Origin: Sphaeroforma sirkka
Lineage: Eukaryota > Opisthokonta > Ichthyosporea > Ichthyophonida
Direction of reading: 5' to 3'
Length of the DNA: 64,000 bases
Assembly: GCA_001586965.3 (NCBI GenBank)
Contig: LUCW03001696.1
Coordinates: 1 to 64,000 of the forward strand
The notes beneath the pieces are model-generated. The model was not told the DNA's origin, searched no databases, and saw only the letters and a program-made list of their open reading frames with translations. The translations under genes and the position numbers were made by a program. Positions 32,760-45,055 of this stretch are shown one piece after another (position 1 is the stretch's first letter; each line of letters opens with the position of its first letter).

Positions 32760-35700
32760 TTAGAACTGTGCACGTTGGCGCTTACGTGTCCGTGTCTGCG
32801 AAGCTTTGTGGTAGGCCGCGATATCGTTGGCATCATCAAAAGCTTCTGCTGTTTCCCACGTTGGTTCGCCTTCTCGCCATCTCACCAGGTATTCTAACTT
32901 CCCCGTCTCATCATTCGTACGGTGTGTGATAATATGGCGAAACTCAACCCCTCCTTCGGTCCATAAGTCTTCGTTAATTGGTGGGTCTGTGCGTCTATGC
33001 ACTAAACGGAGGAGTTCCACCCGTACCGGTTTGTTCTTGAATTCTGGTGGGGCGGAACCATCCTTGTTCGCTAACTCGAAGCGTTGGCCGTGTCTAGCTT
33101 TTGACTACATATGGTCCAAACAATGGCCGCATAGCCTTCGTTGTTCGGCCTTCTGATCGTACCATGACCACCTTCGTCGAAATGTACCAAGTCGTGAGCA
33201 TGCAGGCGGTCAAATGTCGTCGTAAGCTTGCCTGTATACTTCTTGGTAATGTGGTGGAGGGTCGGCAATATAGTGTCCTGTAACTGGTCTAATCGTTGTG
33301 CCCAGGTGTCATTCGTCATCGACTGAGAATCCGGTAACTCGTCCGTGAAATCGGCGAACGGAACATGGCGGCGGCCAAAGTACACGCTAAACGGTGCACT
33401 CTTATGGCGACGGGATATCCGAAGGTTCTGGTATAGCATCGTAAACGGAAGGCGTTCGTCCCATCGAAGGGGAACTGCCTCACAGCATTGTCGAATAGAA
33501 CGTGTAATCTCCTTGTGACGTCGTTCTGCCGCGCCCAGCACTTGGGGTCGATATGGTGGAGACACCTTATGTAGCATCCCCACTTCCTGGACCAGAAGCT
33601 CCACTAACTTGTTGGTGAACTCCTTCCCCATGTCTGTTTGGATTTTACGGGGAAGCCATGTTCGCCAAAAAATCTCTATGAGTGTCTGTGTCGTGGTTTC
33701 CATTGTCTTGTCCGGTGTGGCTCGAAGGATAGAATAGCCTGTGGCGATGTCTAAGACGTGAAGAATATAATTGTTCTTGCGTCTGGACTCCAGTGGCATC
33801 GGGATGTAGTCCACTTGAATATGGTCCCACGGGTAGCGTGCATCGATGCTAATCATCGGGTGGAAACCTTTACGAAGTGTGTCCTGTCCCAAACATGTGC
33901 CACATTGCCGCTTAACCTCTGTGGCTAATTCAAGTGCCCCTGGCCAAACGTGACCGTTCTGACGAAGTTGTTGGACTGTGTCCGCCGCCCCATGATGTCC
34001 TTGTTCGTGTTGCGCTTGCGTGAGTTGCGTACGACGCTGTTTCTCCGCCGGACTCGCTTGTGCAAACGCCGGTTGACCCTCTGCATCTGCCAGTGCCACT
34101 GAGATTTCTCGCGCTGTGTCTAAGCACATGACATATTTTGTATTCTTTGGTTCTGCATAACCAAGTCGCTGTGAGAACAGCGGGTCCAGTTTGAATCCGT
34201 TGGGAGGACCCACCCGTGCTACTACGGTATGACCCCATGGTGTCTTCCCACATGCGTACTTAGCGTACTTGAGGAACGTGTGTGGTGTCCGTGGTACCAG
34301 CACCGGTTCTGTCTGCAATAACTGCTTGAACAGGTCGAACCATGGTGCTCTTGGTACCCATGGTAGACATACTGGGGCCCGTGCGCTGTCGGCTCGTATC
34401 TTGCGTAACATCCTGTGTATCTGTTCCCAAGGCGGGTTCATCCATCCATCGACTATCGACCAGTCGTGGGCAAACGCTCCTTCCCCATCATCCTTCGTCC
34501 AGAACCGAGGAAGCTGAGCGTTGGTTGGGTCCGCAAATACATCTATGTCATTCGGTCCAAAGTGTTGTTGCGCTTGTTCAAAGTAACTAGGGAATAACTG
34601 CCAGCCGTCTGTATACATTATTTCGAGTTCGTCCTGCTCCGCTGTCCCCTCGTGTACTCTACTTAACATGTCCGGGAGCACATTTGTCTCTCCTGGTATA
34701 TGCGATATGGTAAAGTTGAATGGCGCGATGATATGATGCCATCTCTGAAGCATCGGATTAAGCTTGAGCTGTGTGTTCATATACACAAGGGCCTTGTGGT
34801 CCGTGAAGACCGCAAACCGTTGCCCATCCAAGTATTCCCGGAAATGTGTCAGTCCATATACCAATGCCAGTAACTCCTTCATAGGTGTGGCGTAGTTCTG
34901 TTGCGCATGGTTCAGAGTCTTACTAAAGAACATTAAGTAATGTTTCTTACCGTCGACCCATTGGAATAGCACTCCCCCTAAACCGTAATCGCTAGCGTCG
35001 GTTTCCAAGTTCAGAGGAATGCCGTCGACCGGGAAGTGTAACGCCACAGCATTCACCACTGCGTCCTTCATTGCCTGTCACGCCTGTGCATGTCTCTCCG
35101 CCCAACGATCACCTATCAACTCCTTTGGTTTGAGTTTGCAAAATTCGCGCAAGGGTGCAACCGTGTTCGCGAAATTAGGCAGATGTTCGTGGAGGTAATT
35201 TGCTAAACCCAACGCCGAGGCTATATCTTTGTACCGTAGTGGTGTGGGCCAGTCGATCAGCTTGGCCTGCTTTTCATGGTCAATGTCAATGCCTTGTGCC
35301 GATACTTTCTTCCCTAGGATCATGACTTCGGAAATAGCGAAGTGGCACTTGGCAGGGTTAAGCTTAAAACTGTGGTATGTTAAGCGTTGTATCACCTTCT
35401 GCACCGTCCTAACGTGTTCGTCATAACCGTCACTGGCGATAACTATGTCATCGATATAGTGGTGAACCGGTAAGCCATCAAGTATTGTACTCAAGGTACG
35501 TTGAACTGCTGCGTGAGTACATGAAGACCGAACGGTGCTGATGTGAACGAGTACTGATAACGTTCGTGTGTAAAACTAAATAAGTATTGTGAGTCTGGAT
35601 GGATGGGCAGCCTGTGGTATGCAGCCGATATGTCCAGCGTCGTGTAGTACTTCTTACTCTTGAGGCGAGATATGAGTTCGTTGACCTTGGGGATCAGGAA

Positions 35701-36549
35701 CTGGTCACCAGGAATAAGCGCGTTAACGGCACGCATATCTAAACACACGCGTACCTTCTTGACGTTGCCTTCCGCATCGAATGTCGGTACCGCAAGGAGA
35801 GGAAGATCAACAGTCGTTGGTGTCGTTCGTTTCGTGATCACCAAATCCGTCAACCACTTCTTCACTTGTTCATCCACATAGGGGAGCCATCGATCGGATA
35901 CGAAGTTACGCGCCGATCTCCGCATCTGCAACGCTTGTTCATGGGTTACTGGGATGGTTACCTCACTCCCTTCCAGACGACAGCGCGCGTTGTCGGCAAT
36001 TTTCGCATTGGCTTCCAAATCCTGTGCCAACCGTTCGCGTACATCGACGGGTTCCGTCGTGTTAGGTGCTTGTCGGCGTGGTATGGGTTCGAGGAGCTCA
36101 TCTAGTTCTGTGGGGTCTATTGGTGCAAGTGGCGATTGGATACCGCCTATGTATAGGCCCAAGCCTTTCAACATATCTTGCCCCACTATGACATCTATAC
36201 CCGTCGGCAAGTTCATCAATTCTAATGAACCGTCGATAATTCTGGTACCGTACCTTATAGGTACCACTTCCGTCGTCCCCAGTCGAGGAGTTCGCACCGC
36301 CTTGTCAGCTAAATATATAAATGACCCAGGTGGTGCCGGAGTTATTGGTCGGCCAAGGAGGTCTGCGGATGTCTGTGAGATACAACTTCTATTTGCTCCC
36401 GTGTCTATCAAGGCTTTGAACGTACGTCCGTTGATTTGTACTTGAATATAGACTCGGTTGTCTGACGTCAGCAATGGGTCTTGTATTGCCATCACTGCTC
36501 CAATCGTGGTAACAAATATGAAGCTCCTATCCGACTCAGACACCCTCAC
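32760..36549 (-). pseudogene. B1 pol: protease-RT-RNase H-Dam-like-integrase-chromodomain
   Basis: Protease with ALIDTGANRSCIS (about 36410); RT with VCLDMRAVNALIPGDQ (about 35730) and YIDDIVIAS (about 35450). A 666-codon frame (35071-33071) holds RNase H (residues 17-140, ETDASDYGLGG), a Dam-like domain (170-290, NPPW at 212-215), an integrase H-H-C-C finger (355-393) and the D421, D480, E516 triad with the classic 35-residue D-E spacing. A chromodomain (LVRWREGEPTWETAEAF) lies at about 32790-32900. Chromodomains steer integration to marked chromatin in chromoviruses. Broken, with few breaks; the best-preserved B copy. Confidence 0.88.
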
Positions 36550-36552
36550 CTC

Positions 36553-38810
36553 TCATGCATGATCGGCTACCGACTCCCACGTCTCATAGGTGTGGTTTGG
36601 TGTTGACGTCATGTGCTCGAAGTCTTCGTAAAGGATCGTGTTGATATGAATCTCTGTAGCTTCCGATGGTGGAGCCAAGTCTTCGTCCTGTGTAATCGCA
36701 TTCACCTGTACTTGAGGCGTCGGACGTATTGTAACTACGTCTCTAGTCTGGGATGTATTCTGCCCCTGTCCTGCGGTTGACGTTGTGGACGGTCTGTGTA
36801 CCGATTGTACGTCCCTCAAAGGACGGTTGTTGTCGTATAGCCTTGCCCGACCCTCTGCGCTCACCGCTTGCGACGCCCTGAAATGATGACACCGTGGGAT
36901 GTGCCTACCACCTGGTGGCGCCTGTGCCTGGCACCCCGCACAAGTCGTTGGTACCGTAGGTTGGGGCCGTTGAGTCCAATTCTGCGTTTGTCGTCTACTC
37001 GTCTGTAGGTTGGGGCGGCTATTGGTGTGGTCGCGACTTCCATTGGTCGTCGGGCCCTCGCGGTTGTTGCGACCCTGGAAACGTGCTGTCGTACGTTGCT
37101 GTGCATCCTGAATGTCAGGGCTCAACAGCTGTATAAGCTCGTGTGTCTCCATCAGTTGCCATTTGGGATGCAACTGTAGAGTACGTTCATACGTACGGCC
37201 GTTGAGAGCTTCTTCTAACAGTTGTACAATGCAGTGGTTCACTAAATTCTGTTGGAAGTCGGCATCTGTCTGGCACCGTTCACGTGCCCTCCTGTGGTTC
37301 TCCATGAGCTGTGTCATTTGTTCCATAAGAGGAGTGTGCATGTTCCGACTTTGGCCCTTGGCTAACTTGCGAAACGCGGGATCGACAGTGGCTTGTGTTT
37401 CGTGCGAACAGATCTGTTCGATCTGTAGCTGAGGTGTGCATGTCTTCAACCGTTCAGAGTTGTCGCGGATGTAGTCCAGTGTTGACTTCTCCGCCTTGAA
37501 GTAAGATAGTACCTTATGAAACCATGTAAGGTTCCAACTCTCGTCCAGCCCTGCGATTTGTGCGTTCTTGAACGCCTCGAGGAGAGCCCCTCTTGTGTCC
37601 CGTTCCATAATATCATGTAGGTAGTATCTGTTCGACGGCCAATCAGGCCACGTACGTGGTGAAGGTACGGGACGCTTCTCTACCGGTCGGGACTCTAATG
37701 TAGCTCGAAGTGTCTCAATCACGCCCCGAAGAGCTTCAGCTCGAGCCGTGTTATTCTCCTCGATTGCTTGGCATAGCTCGTCACTTAAATGTAGTATCCG
37801 TGCGTGTAGCGCCTGTCGCCTTTCTCGATACTAGCCGGTGTGGGCGGAGGCACTGTTGTCTCCTTCTCTTGTCGTTTAGGTGTTTGTACATATTCACTGG
37901 GCGCTTCTTTCTCGCCCCACTGACGTTGCTGTTGTTGGCGCAGGTTCGTACTTAATCGGTCCTGTCTATTCTTCACCGCCTCCTTACCTTGAGGATTCTG
38001 TCTGGCTAATACTTGTTCATGTGCGAACTCTTGAAAAGTTGGTGTGTTCTCACTGGCAGACAGAGTATCATCCTCCTCGGTTGAACTGTCCTCTGACCCT
38101 GGTGATTTGTACCCGAGTCCATAAAACGGACGCTCACAGCCTTGAATTCGGAAGGTAGGGTTGTCTTCGTCCTCTGGTACTGCCTGTACCCGTTCGTGTG
38201 CGTCAGAAGAACTCTCCTTAGCGGCCGGCCCTATTGTAGTTCGTCCGGCGTTTATGCGCTGTAACCTCTGTTCGTATTTTTTTTTCAAGAGAGACTGCTG
38301 TTGTGTCATCAGCTCCGTGAGTTTCTGAGCTGACGATTGTTCCCGTGCCGTTTCCTTGTTGTTGGTACGGTTCCGGTGACGCTTCCGCTTGTTAGGTGGG
38401 AGGCGTGGTGGGTCATTACTGGGAAATAAGGCCCCTGAGTATCCAGAGACGAACGAGGGGACAGCCCTTCACTGGCTACCTGTTCACCAATAAAAGTCTG
38501 ACTACTGTCCGCACGCAGGTCGGGTACTTCCTTGGTCTCACCCTCGAATATGACATCCTCGTCAGATTGTGCAGGTCCATTTTGTTTGCTGTTGGTGGCT
38601 GCTTGTCGTCCGCGGAAATAATGTGTGGAGCCCCAAGATGTGTCTGTTGTTGCCCCTCCAGAGCCTGACCTGAGTGCGGAGCGGAGCGTTCCGTATGGGA
38701 CTGACGACGTTTAGTTCCACGTCGGTCGATATCATCTTCCTTGCGGCGCTCAGGATTCAAGAGTTGCTGTCTACGACTTTGGCGGGGTAGGACATGGTTG
38801 GTGAGTTGTT
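36553..38810 (-). pseudogene. B1 gag with CX2CX9HX3C knuckle
   Basis: The main part (36553-37722, 389 codons) has RTWPDWPSNRYYLHD, a helical capsid-like region shared with C gag (DTRGALLEAFKNAQIAGLDE), and a single knuckle CAGCQAQAPPGGRHIPRC, i.e. CX2CX9HX3C. An upstream glutamine-rich, charged part lies at 37785-38309, with further basic sequence to about 38810. The gag frame ends at a stop and pol continues in the same frame two codons on. Broken, with a few breaks. Confidence 0.78.
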
Positions 38811-40132
38811 TGTCAATGGAGAACTAGAAATGTGTGCGAATGAACTGATAGAGTACTGAATATAAATATCCATTTTCTATTAAATTTCATCCTTCAAACA
38901 CATAACGTCTCGACATCGATCTCCGAGGAACTCGTGGGTTCCCTCGTGACTGTTTCATTTCCTACACTAACATCAGTAGTGTGGATAGTCTATCTACTCT
39001 AACACTACCAGCTGTCTTACTCTTCATCCCACAATAACATATGGTTGAGTGCCTCATTAGTCAGAGCCACTTCTTGTTCTACTCCTCGCCAGCTCTTACT
39101 CCGGCCTAATGACGGCCTATTCGCAGGACCCTGTTGGGAACTTCCCTCATCGCTCTCTCTTTTACTCTTCTTACCCGTGATGTCCTTGTCATGTGCTGTT
39201 GCGGTTGTTGGAATATGCTTCTCGATCTAAGAACGATTGCTCGTTATTGCACTCCTAAACTAAGCTGCCGTCAACCACACCTTCTGTGCATACTGTTGAT
39301 CCTCTCCGTTGACCTGATTTATCTGGAAGTTCTAGTGATTTGAGTGTGTTCGCATATCATTTTCACAATTTAACCTTGTATTTACTTGCATCGTTCGTGT
39401 TATGTGCGCCCCCACCCTTATATGCTCCTAATAACTCACAGGTGCTTACTTGTGTCTCTGTATGCTTCCTAATATCCCATTCTGAAAACTTTTTTAAAAT
39501 AATCTAGTACCCTAGTGATCGTAGTGGCAGTCTGATAACTTTTGAACGAGACTTCATCTCTAGTAGCCTAACTCGAGTCGAGAACTTTCACCTGTCAGTC
39601 AGGGTTTATGTAGCTCTGGTCTTCCATTTCTCACGCTGAAATTGCTATATACTGCCTGATGCCTAATTCGGCAACTTGAGTTCTTCTATGCTTTTCTTCT
39701 TAGGGCGAACTTTGTCTCTGGGGCTGAGCTTTTGCGCTCTGTGGCTGTACGACTTTTGAGTTGGTTGTTTGGCTGTAGAACTTAGTGGTTTGGGCGTTTC
39801 CTAACTGTAACTAACTGGATTGACACAGAGTCTGTGAGTAAGCCTGTGGGCTTGTGGATTAGGGTTTGGGTTTTGTCTGGGTTTTTCGTCATTTGATAAA
39901 TATTCTGTAGATCTTATTATAATTGACCCTGGTAAGTGAATCGTGGCTTTATTGAATATTGGATTACGTTATCCAGCTCTTCGGGTCGTTGTTGTTCACT
40001 CTGGAATATAGACCCTAAACTTCTTTATTTAAATCGTCGTCCCTGAAAAGCCGTTAAACCCCCAATTATTAAATCGAGAACGTGCAATTCAGATCTAAAT
40101 AAACAAGGATAGTTTAACCTCGTTCAATTTGA
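38811..40132 (-). other. B1 leader / 5' untranslated region
   Basis: About 1.3 kb without a convincing frame between gag and the right-hand terminal repeat. T-rich on the plus strand. I found no clear primer binding site, promoter or RNA gene. A short gattagggtttgggttt phrase near 39858 recalls degenerate telomere-type repeats. Confidence 0.5.
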
Positions 40133-40465
40133 TGCGCTGGCATAGATCCTCGAGAGCTAGAGCATTTGCTGGCATTCTTTCAGAGCTTATACGTCTCGAG
40201 CGACCAGTCATGTTTGAATTCTTGAAGCTACTGTTTATCTGTGTCAGCATATAGGAGTTTTCTAATACAATATATGACTGTATTGTCGGAGAAAAAACTG
40301 TCAGTGGCAGAAACCGTACAAACCATTAACCCGTTGCTTTCAAAACAAAAGCCCATGGAGTTGTTTGATTGATTTGCTGTGTTATACTCCGAAGCTAGAG
40401 TATATCATTTAACATACTCGCGAGATTGGTTTTGACGATTTTATCTCAACGTTATTCTCCTCAAG
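40133..40465 (-). repeat. B1 right-hand terminal repeat (putative 5' LTR)
   Basis: Matches 32204-32600 in order: ctcgagagctagagca, cgtctcgagcgacc, tttgaattcttg, gtcggagaaaaaactg, cagtggcagaaaccgt, ttatactccgaagc. It is diverged, with several length differences. It ends a few bases before the C1 LTR. Confidence 0.7.
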
Positions 40466-41138
40466 TGTTTGAGCCACTGTGGTAAAAGTCCCCTTAAACC
40501 ACTATCAGTGTGAAGTTAGAATTAATTTACAATTAATTCACACGAGGTGAATTATTTGTAGACCACGTAGACAATCAAATATAAGAATAAATACACCGCA
40601 CTGAGCCTCAGGGAGACTCAGTAGGTTTTAGTATCGTATTTTGATGTGTTTACTACATTTTTTTACGACTAGTTACTTTAGGTGTATTATTCGATTTTAT
40701 CTCGAGGATAATAGTGGACGGAGAAGTTCATTTTATTGACGAATTACAGGAGTTGATCTCCCTCAGAACCGGGTAGCTGAAAGGCAAGCTTGCACAGAGG
40801 AAAGAACGACAGCAAACTACGACAGGAGCAAAGTCTTCCGAGCACAGATAAGGAGTTGATCTCCCTCAGAACCGGATAGCCGAAAGGAGATTTTGCAAAC
40901 TACGACAGGATTATTATAAAAAGTCTTCCGAGCACAGATAAGTGAAAAGAAATCCCCCCACCTTAGTTTTTTGCTCGGTTTGATACGTTTGCTTTTTTTT
41001 CATATATATATATATACATCATGCAGATTTTATTATTATTATAAATCTAGAGAAAATTGGAGTGATTAGTAATATATACAGAAATTAACAGGTGCCCATT
41101 TTATTTAGCTGATGAGCATTTTATTTCTTCTTTTTTTT

Positions 41139-41179
<41 letters not shown>

Positions 41180-41214
41180 TCCGACCATCCGGTCGAATGC
41201 TACTAATTTTAATA

Positions 41215-41254
<40 letters not shown>

Positions 41255-41611
41255 TATATCCGTTTTGCTCGGTTGATATACACTTGCGTGATTATATATA
41301 TATATATATATATTTATATTTTATGCATATTTTTAAAATTATTTTAAATCTAGAGCAAATTGGAGTGATTAGTAATATATGCAATTTTTAGCATTTTTTT
41401 ATTTCTAAATTTCTAAATTTTATAGATTAATTAGTCATCCGACCATTTCCCAACAACCATTCATTCTTCTTTTGATTTTTTTTAATCCATCTTCGGTCCG
41501 AAAATCCAGATACTTCAATTCCAATGCGACTTTTCAGGCCGTCGTTGACAATCAAGGCCTCCCTCTGACTAATTAGCAGTCATAGGACGTTTGAACAATG
41601 TTTTGACTGGC

Positions 41612-41905
41612 CTAGTCAATCCACACAACACGAACATGATGCAGTATCGCAGTTAGGGGTATAGAAGAACGTAATTTGGCGTAGAGAAGGTCGATATGGC
41701 AGATTTTCATAGGTGTGGGCGAGTACAGCGACGACAAAGGGCAGATAGAGGTGATCAAGAAAAGCAGGTAGCAATGTAGAATCGACAGTGTCAGGCGACG
41801 TAGAATGGAAACGTGTGAATTAAGCGCGCGTGAGACAGGTAGCAATGCAGAAGAGGAGCTAGGCACAGTTTGGGAGAAACTGAGACAGAAAAAATGCGAT
41901 TTCAA
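41612..41905 (-). other. Conserved frame inside LTR-C (antisense to C1)
   Basis: 97 codons, serine- and leucine-rich, matching frames at 60303-60611 (+) and 63678-63947 (-). On the element's sense strand another frame overlaps (METCELSARETGS, VINWLDEKTGMVRR). Which of the two, if either, is translated cannot be told. No family recognised. Confidence 0.35.
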
Positions 41906-42067
41906 CTCGTATTTTCAACAAATATCAACTACGGGAGCAAGTTTTGGTAATCAATTGGCTAGACGAAAAGACTGGCATGGTTAGAAGATCGATTTTTTCG
42001 AAAATATCTCGGAGTCGAATGTTCGCCATCGTTGCATGCGCGAACTTCGATGGTCACGAAAGCATAG

Positions 42068-42118
42068 AAAAAAAAAATATCACGGGGGGTATCGAACCCA
42101 CGACCAACACACAACTAG
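42068..42118 (-). other. tRNA 3'-half-like motif in LTR-C (C1 copy)
   Basis: On the minus strand: tggtcgtGGGTTCGATACC then CCCCGTGATAT and a T-run. The B-box consensus is perfect and the T-arm is nearly paired. The T-run resembles a Pol III stop. No matching A box or acceptor 5' strand was found. Confidence 0.4.
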
Positions 42119-42152
42119 AAGACATATTTACCGATGTTACAAGACAGAATAC

Positions 42153-42190
<38 letters not shown>

Positions 42191-42968
42191 TTAAAATTCC
42201 ATTCTAGAGAGAAAGGAAGTCAACGTAAGTGAATCAGCCGTAGGACCAACATAGCCTGGTACGGTTGTATGATTGTTGGTGAAAACTAAGGAGAACGTTA
42301 TCACCGACGTATAAGGCGAATCGTCAAGATGCAGCGGACTCTTGCAAAGGAACAGAAGAAATAGTACATGCAAAAGTAGACAGCACTTATCAGGCATCGT
42401 GCAAGTACACTCAAGTTGGTTTGAATAAGGAATTTGTTTTGGGGTTTCCAACTTCATAACCGATGTAACTACCTTGGGCTTCAAGGTTATTCTTGGGAAC
42501 CTTGACCTGAACTTCCTGGCTGCAGGCTCGGGTTTGATTGATGTTGGAGTACAGTGGTCCGAAGGTTGGATTAAAGGAGCATTCAGAACGCTAGAACACG
42601 ACAGGCGGTTGATCATTGAACACGCTTCGAGTCTATCAGCAACTCTTAATTACTCCTATAGGCAGAGCAAAGGAGAGCAAAACGAGTACTCATTAACAAA
42701 ACCAACCCAAACAAAATGATTAGCAATCATTAAGGAGCAAGGTGTATTCGAGCGCAACGAGTTTTCGGGGACCCGCAAGCAGACCTTGTAGACATCAACA
42801 TGATTCAATGATAATTAGCTATTTTGGTATCACGAGAGGAGAACGGCGGAAGAAAGTGTGTAACACAAATGGCTGAAGTCAACTATTATATAATAGCCGA
42901 CACTCCTTCAATCTGGACCAACTATTCATCAACAACACAAAGCCATACATCGAAGTCTTAACATCAAG

Positions 42969-45046
42969 ATGCCTATGCGTCCAGCACCCCGTAGCCCTCG
43001 ACGCACTCGTCGCGACGGCAAAGCAACCCAGAGATCTTTGTCAGATTTCGAGCAGACCCACCAAGGAGGCACAGCTTCTTCGCGCCAGACAGTAGCATCG
43101 CGTCGAAGAGATGAACAACCGCGATATGAACAGACAGACCAAGACGTGGGCCAGGCAGCAAGCAGGCGACATCAGTTGGGGCACGGGTCTCGCTTATCGG
43201 CAAGAGGGAGAGCAGATCCAGAAGACAGTGAGGTGCAATTTGTGATTAGGCATACTAGTCGTTCAAAGTCTGCTGAACCAGCAGCTGAGCGACACAGGGT
43301 AGCCAAATGTCCGAGGTACTTCGGGCATTCATTCAGCGGGTGATAGACCGCATTCATGGCAGCCTTTTCACCGAGCACCTGAACGAGATTTCACTCGAAA
43401 GCGAACTCGATCGGGGAGTTTTACCAGTGCAAGTCAGGATTCCCTCGCAGGCAACGGGGATGAGCGACAAGTCCAACGGCATAGAAATATGTCAGGGTGG
43501 GCCACGGGCACTCGTCAGCAAAACTCTGACGAAATCAGGGGCCGACAGCTAGAGCAATATTTGAGCGACCACATGGGGGGATTATCGTAGGGAAGCCGAA
43601 CGAGAACAACTACGTAGACGATGGGAACTCAGCCGACAGCACCGAGACTTCGCGCGATCGATACAGGATATGCGCAAGGCTAGTTACGTTGACGACGGTA
43701 AGCGCAAGTATAGTGACGTCGACGACGGTAAGCGCAAGTCTAGTGATGTCGACGACGGTAATGTTCATGGCAGCAGAAAACGACCGCACAAAGACGAACA
43801 GGCGAGAGAGCCGATCATGACACCAGCGCAGTGGAACGAGCATCGCCGAGCCATGTGTCAACGCCTCGAAGGGAAGATATCTTTCTTTGTGGATGAACTT
43901 TGTCGAGCACAGGAAACTACGATGTCCCAAGATGTACATTACTAACGTCCACGATCGATACACTGAAAGGAGCGTTGAATACTCAATTGGAAGCTATCAG
44001 GAAGAACAGAGCTCCGGAGCCACGGACATGGCCCGATTGGCCTTTAGACCGTTATCAATTAAGCAGCACAGCCGATAGAGACACACGAGGGGCGCTAGAA
44101 GAGGCACTGAAGAACGCCCATGTCTCAGGACTAGATGAGTCGTGGATGGTACGTTGGTTCTATAAGGTACTCATACATTTTAAGGCAGCAAAGGCCACAA
44201 TTGACTATCTCCGTGACAACCATAATCAGCTGAGGGTATATCCGGCGGAACAGGTCATAGACCAAATCTGTCAACATGAGAGCAAGGCCACCGTAGACCC
44301 TACCTTTTAAGAAGTTGGCGAAGGGTAATCCCCGCACCAAGGGTGTAGAGTCAGCCAGGGAACATTTGAACAAGATTGTGGAAGTTCACAAGAGAGCCTG
44401 GGAGCGAGCAGATAAGGGCAAGGACTTTCCTAAGCGGTTGCTTAATCACTGCCTCATACAGGCCCTCGAGGACCTGACAGGTAATATGACGTATGAACGC
44501 ACGCTACAACACCACATAGGTTGGGACCACCTGGAGACTGAAGACCTTCTCCGCATTTTAAATCCAGACATACAAGAAACCGATGCCATCCTCAGACAAC
44601 GGGTACGGACACAGATGAATGTGGGGGATAGGCGTAGACAGTTTCCAGCCCAACAACGAGATCGTAATTTGAATACGAATACAGGAGGAGGCAGCACACA
44701 ACGCACAAGCACGTCTACGACCACCACGTGTTACGCGTGCAGAGCGGGTGCCCCACCCAGTTTCAGGCATATATCATCCTGCAAGCACTACCAGTCGAAC
44801 AAAAGGGTTGGATTCACATCCAGCTCGGGCCGAGGATTTAAGCAAGGCGTATCCTTCGATAAGAGTTTGCCCGCGGTCAACACCATTACGGCTCTAACAG
44901 ACTCGGACGACCAGCAAACGGAGCAGGAGGAGACCACGCCTACAGACACACACATTGCTTCCATACTGGCACACCCAGACGAAATCGAACAGGGTGAGTT
45001 GGAAGAGGATGCAACGTGGGAAACCATAGGCAGCGATCAGGAATAG
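42969..45046 (+). pseudogene. C1 gag with CX2CX9HX3C knuckle
   Basis: Starts at ATG 42969 with a very basic, disordered N-terminus (MPMRPAPRSPRRTRR). A three-fold acidic/basic repeat (VDDGKRKYS-like) lies at about 43685-43765, then a capsid-like helical region shared with B gag (RTWPDWPLDRYQL, DTRGALEEALKNAHVSGLDE). The single knuckle CYACRAGAPPSFRHISSC is CX2CX9HX3C. The gag frame ends with a TAG and pol continues in the same frame. Broken, with a few breaks. Confidence 0.8.
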
Positions 45047-45055
45047 GACGTAAGG

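Larger units (their letters stand above)
32204..40465 (-). mobile_element. Element B1: chromovirus-type Ty3/gypsy LTR retrotransposon (fossil)
   Basis: Minus-strand element of about 8.3 kb. Terminal regions 32204-32600 and 40133-40445 are diverged direct repeats (shared TGTGCTGGCA-like start, tttgaattcttg, gtcggagaaaaaactg), taken as LTRs; exact edges are uncertain. Internal order in the coding direction is a long leader, gag (about 38810-36553), then pol (36549-32760) with protease, RT, RNase H, Dam-like, integrase and a clear chromodomain. It abuts the C1 LTR at 40478. Older than A by the divergence of its ends; broken, with about four breaks. Confidence 0.85.
40478..42968 (+). repeat. LTR-C (5' LTR of C1) plus leader
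   Basis: Starts TGTGGTAAAAGTCC, as do C2 (61698, reversed) and C3 (62545). It contains two tandem copies of a block beginning ggagttgatctccctcag (40748 and 40852), several AT tracts, a hairpin (cgaccatccggtcg near 41186) and roughly 100-codon frames on both strands. A T-arm/B-box-like motif lies at 42088-42098. The LTR end is uncertain, perhaps at gtgtaacaca near 42868. Confidence 0.75.

Noticed and set aside
32610-32897. 95-codon plus-strand frame rich in ELEWLVYTREL repeats
   Set aside because: It is a translation of the CTCGGGAGCT DNA repeats and runs antisense into the B1 chromodomain.
33071-35071. DIRS-type or Polinton origin for the B element because of the Dam-like block
   Set aside because: A DDE integrase with H-H-C-C finger, LTR-like ends and a chromodomain follow; there is no tyrosine recombinase, DNA polymerase B or capsid gene. 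Ty3/gypsy fits better.
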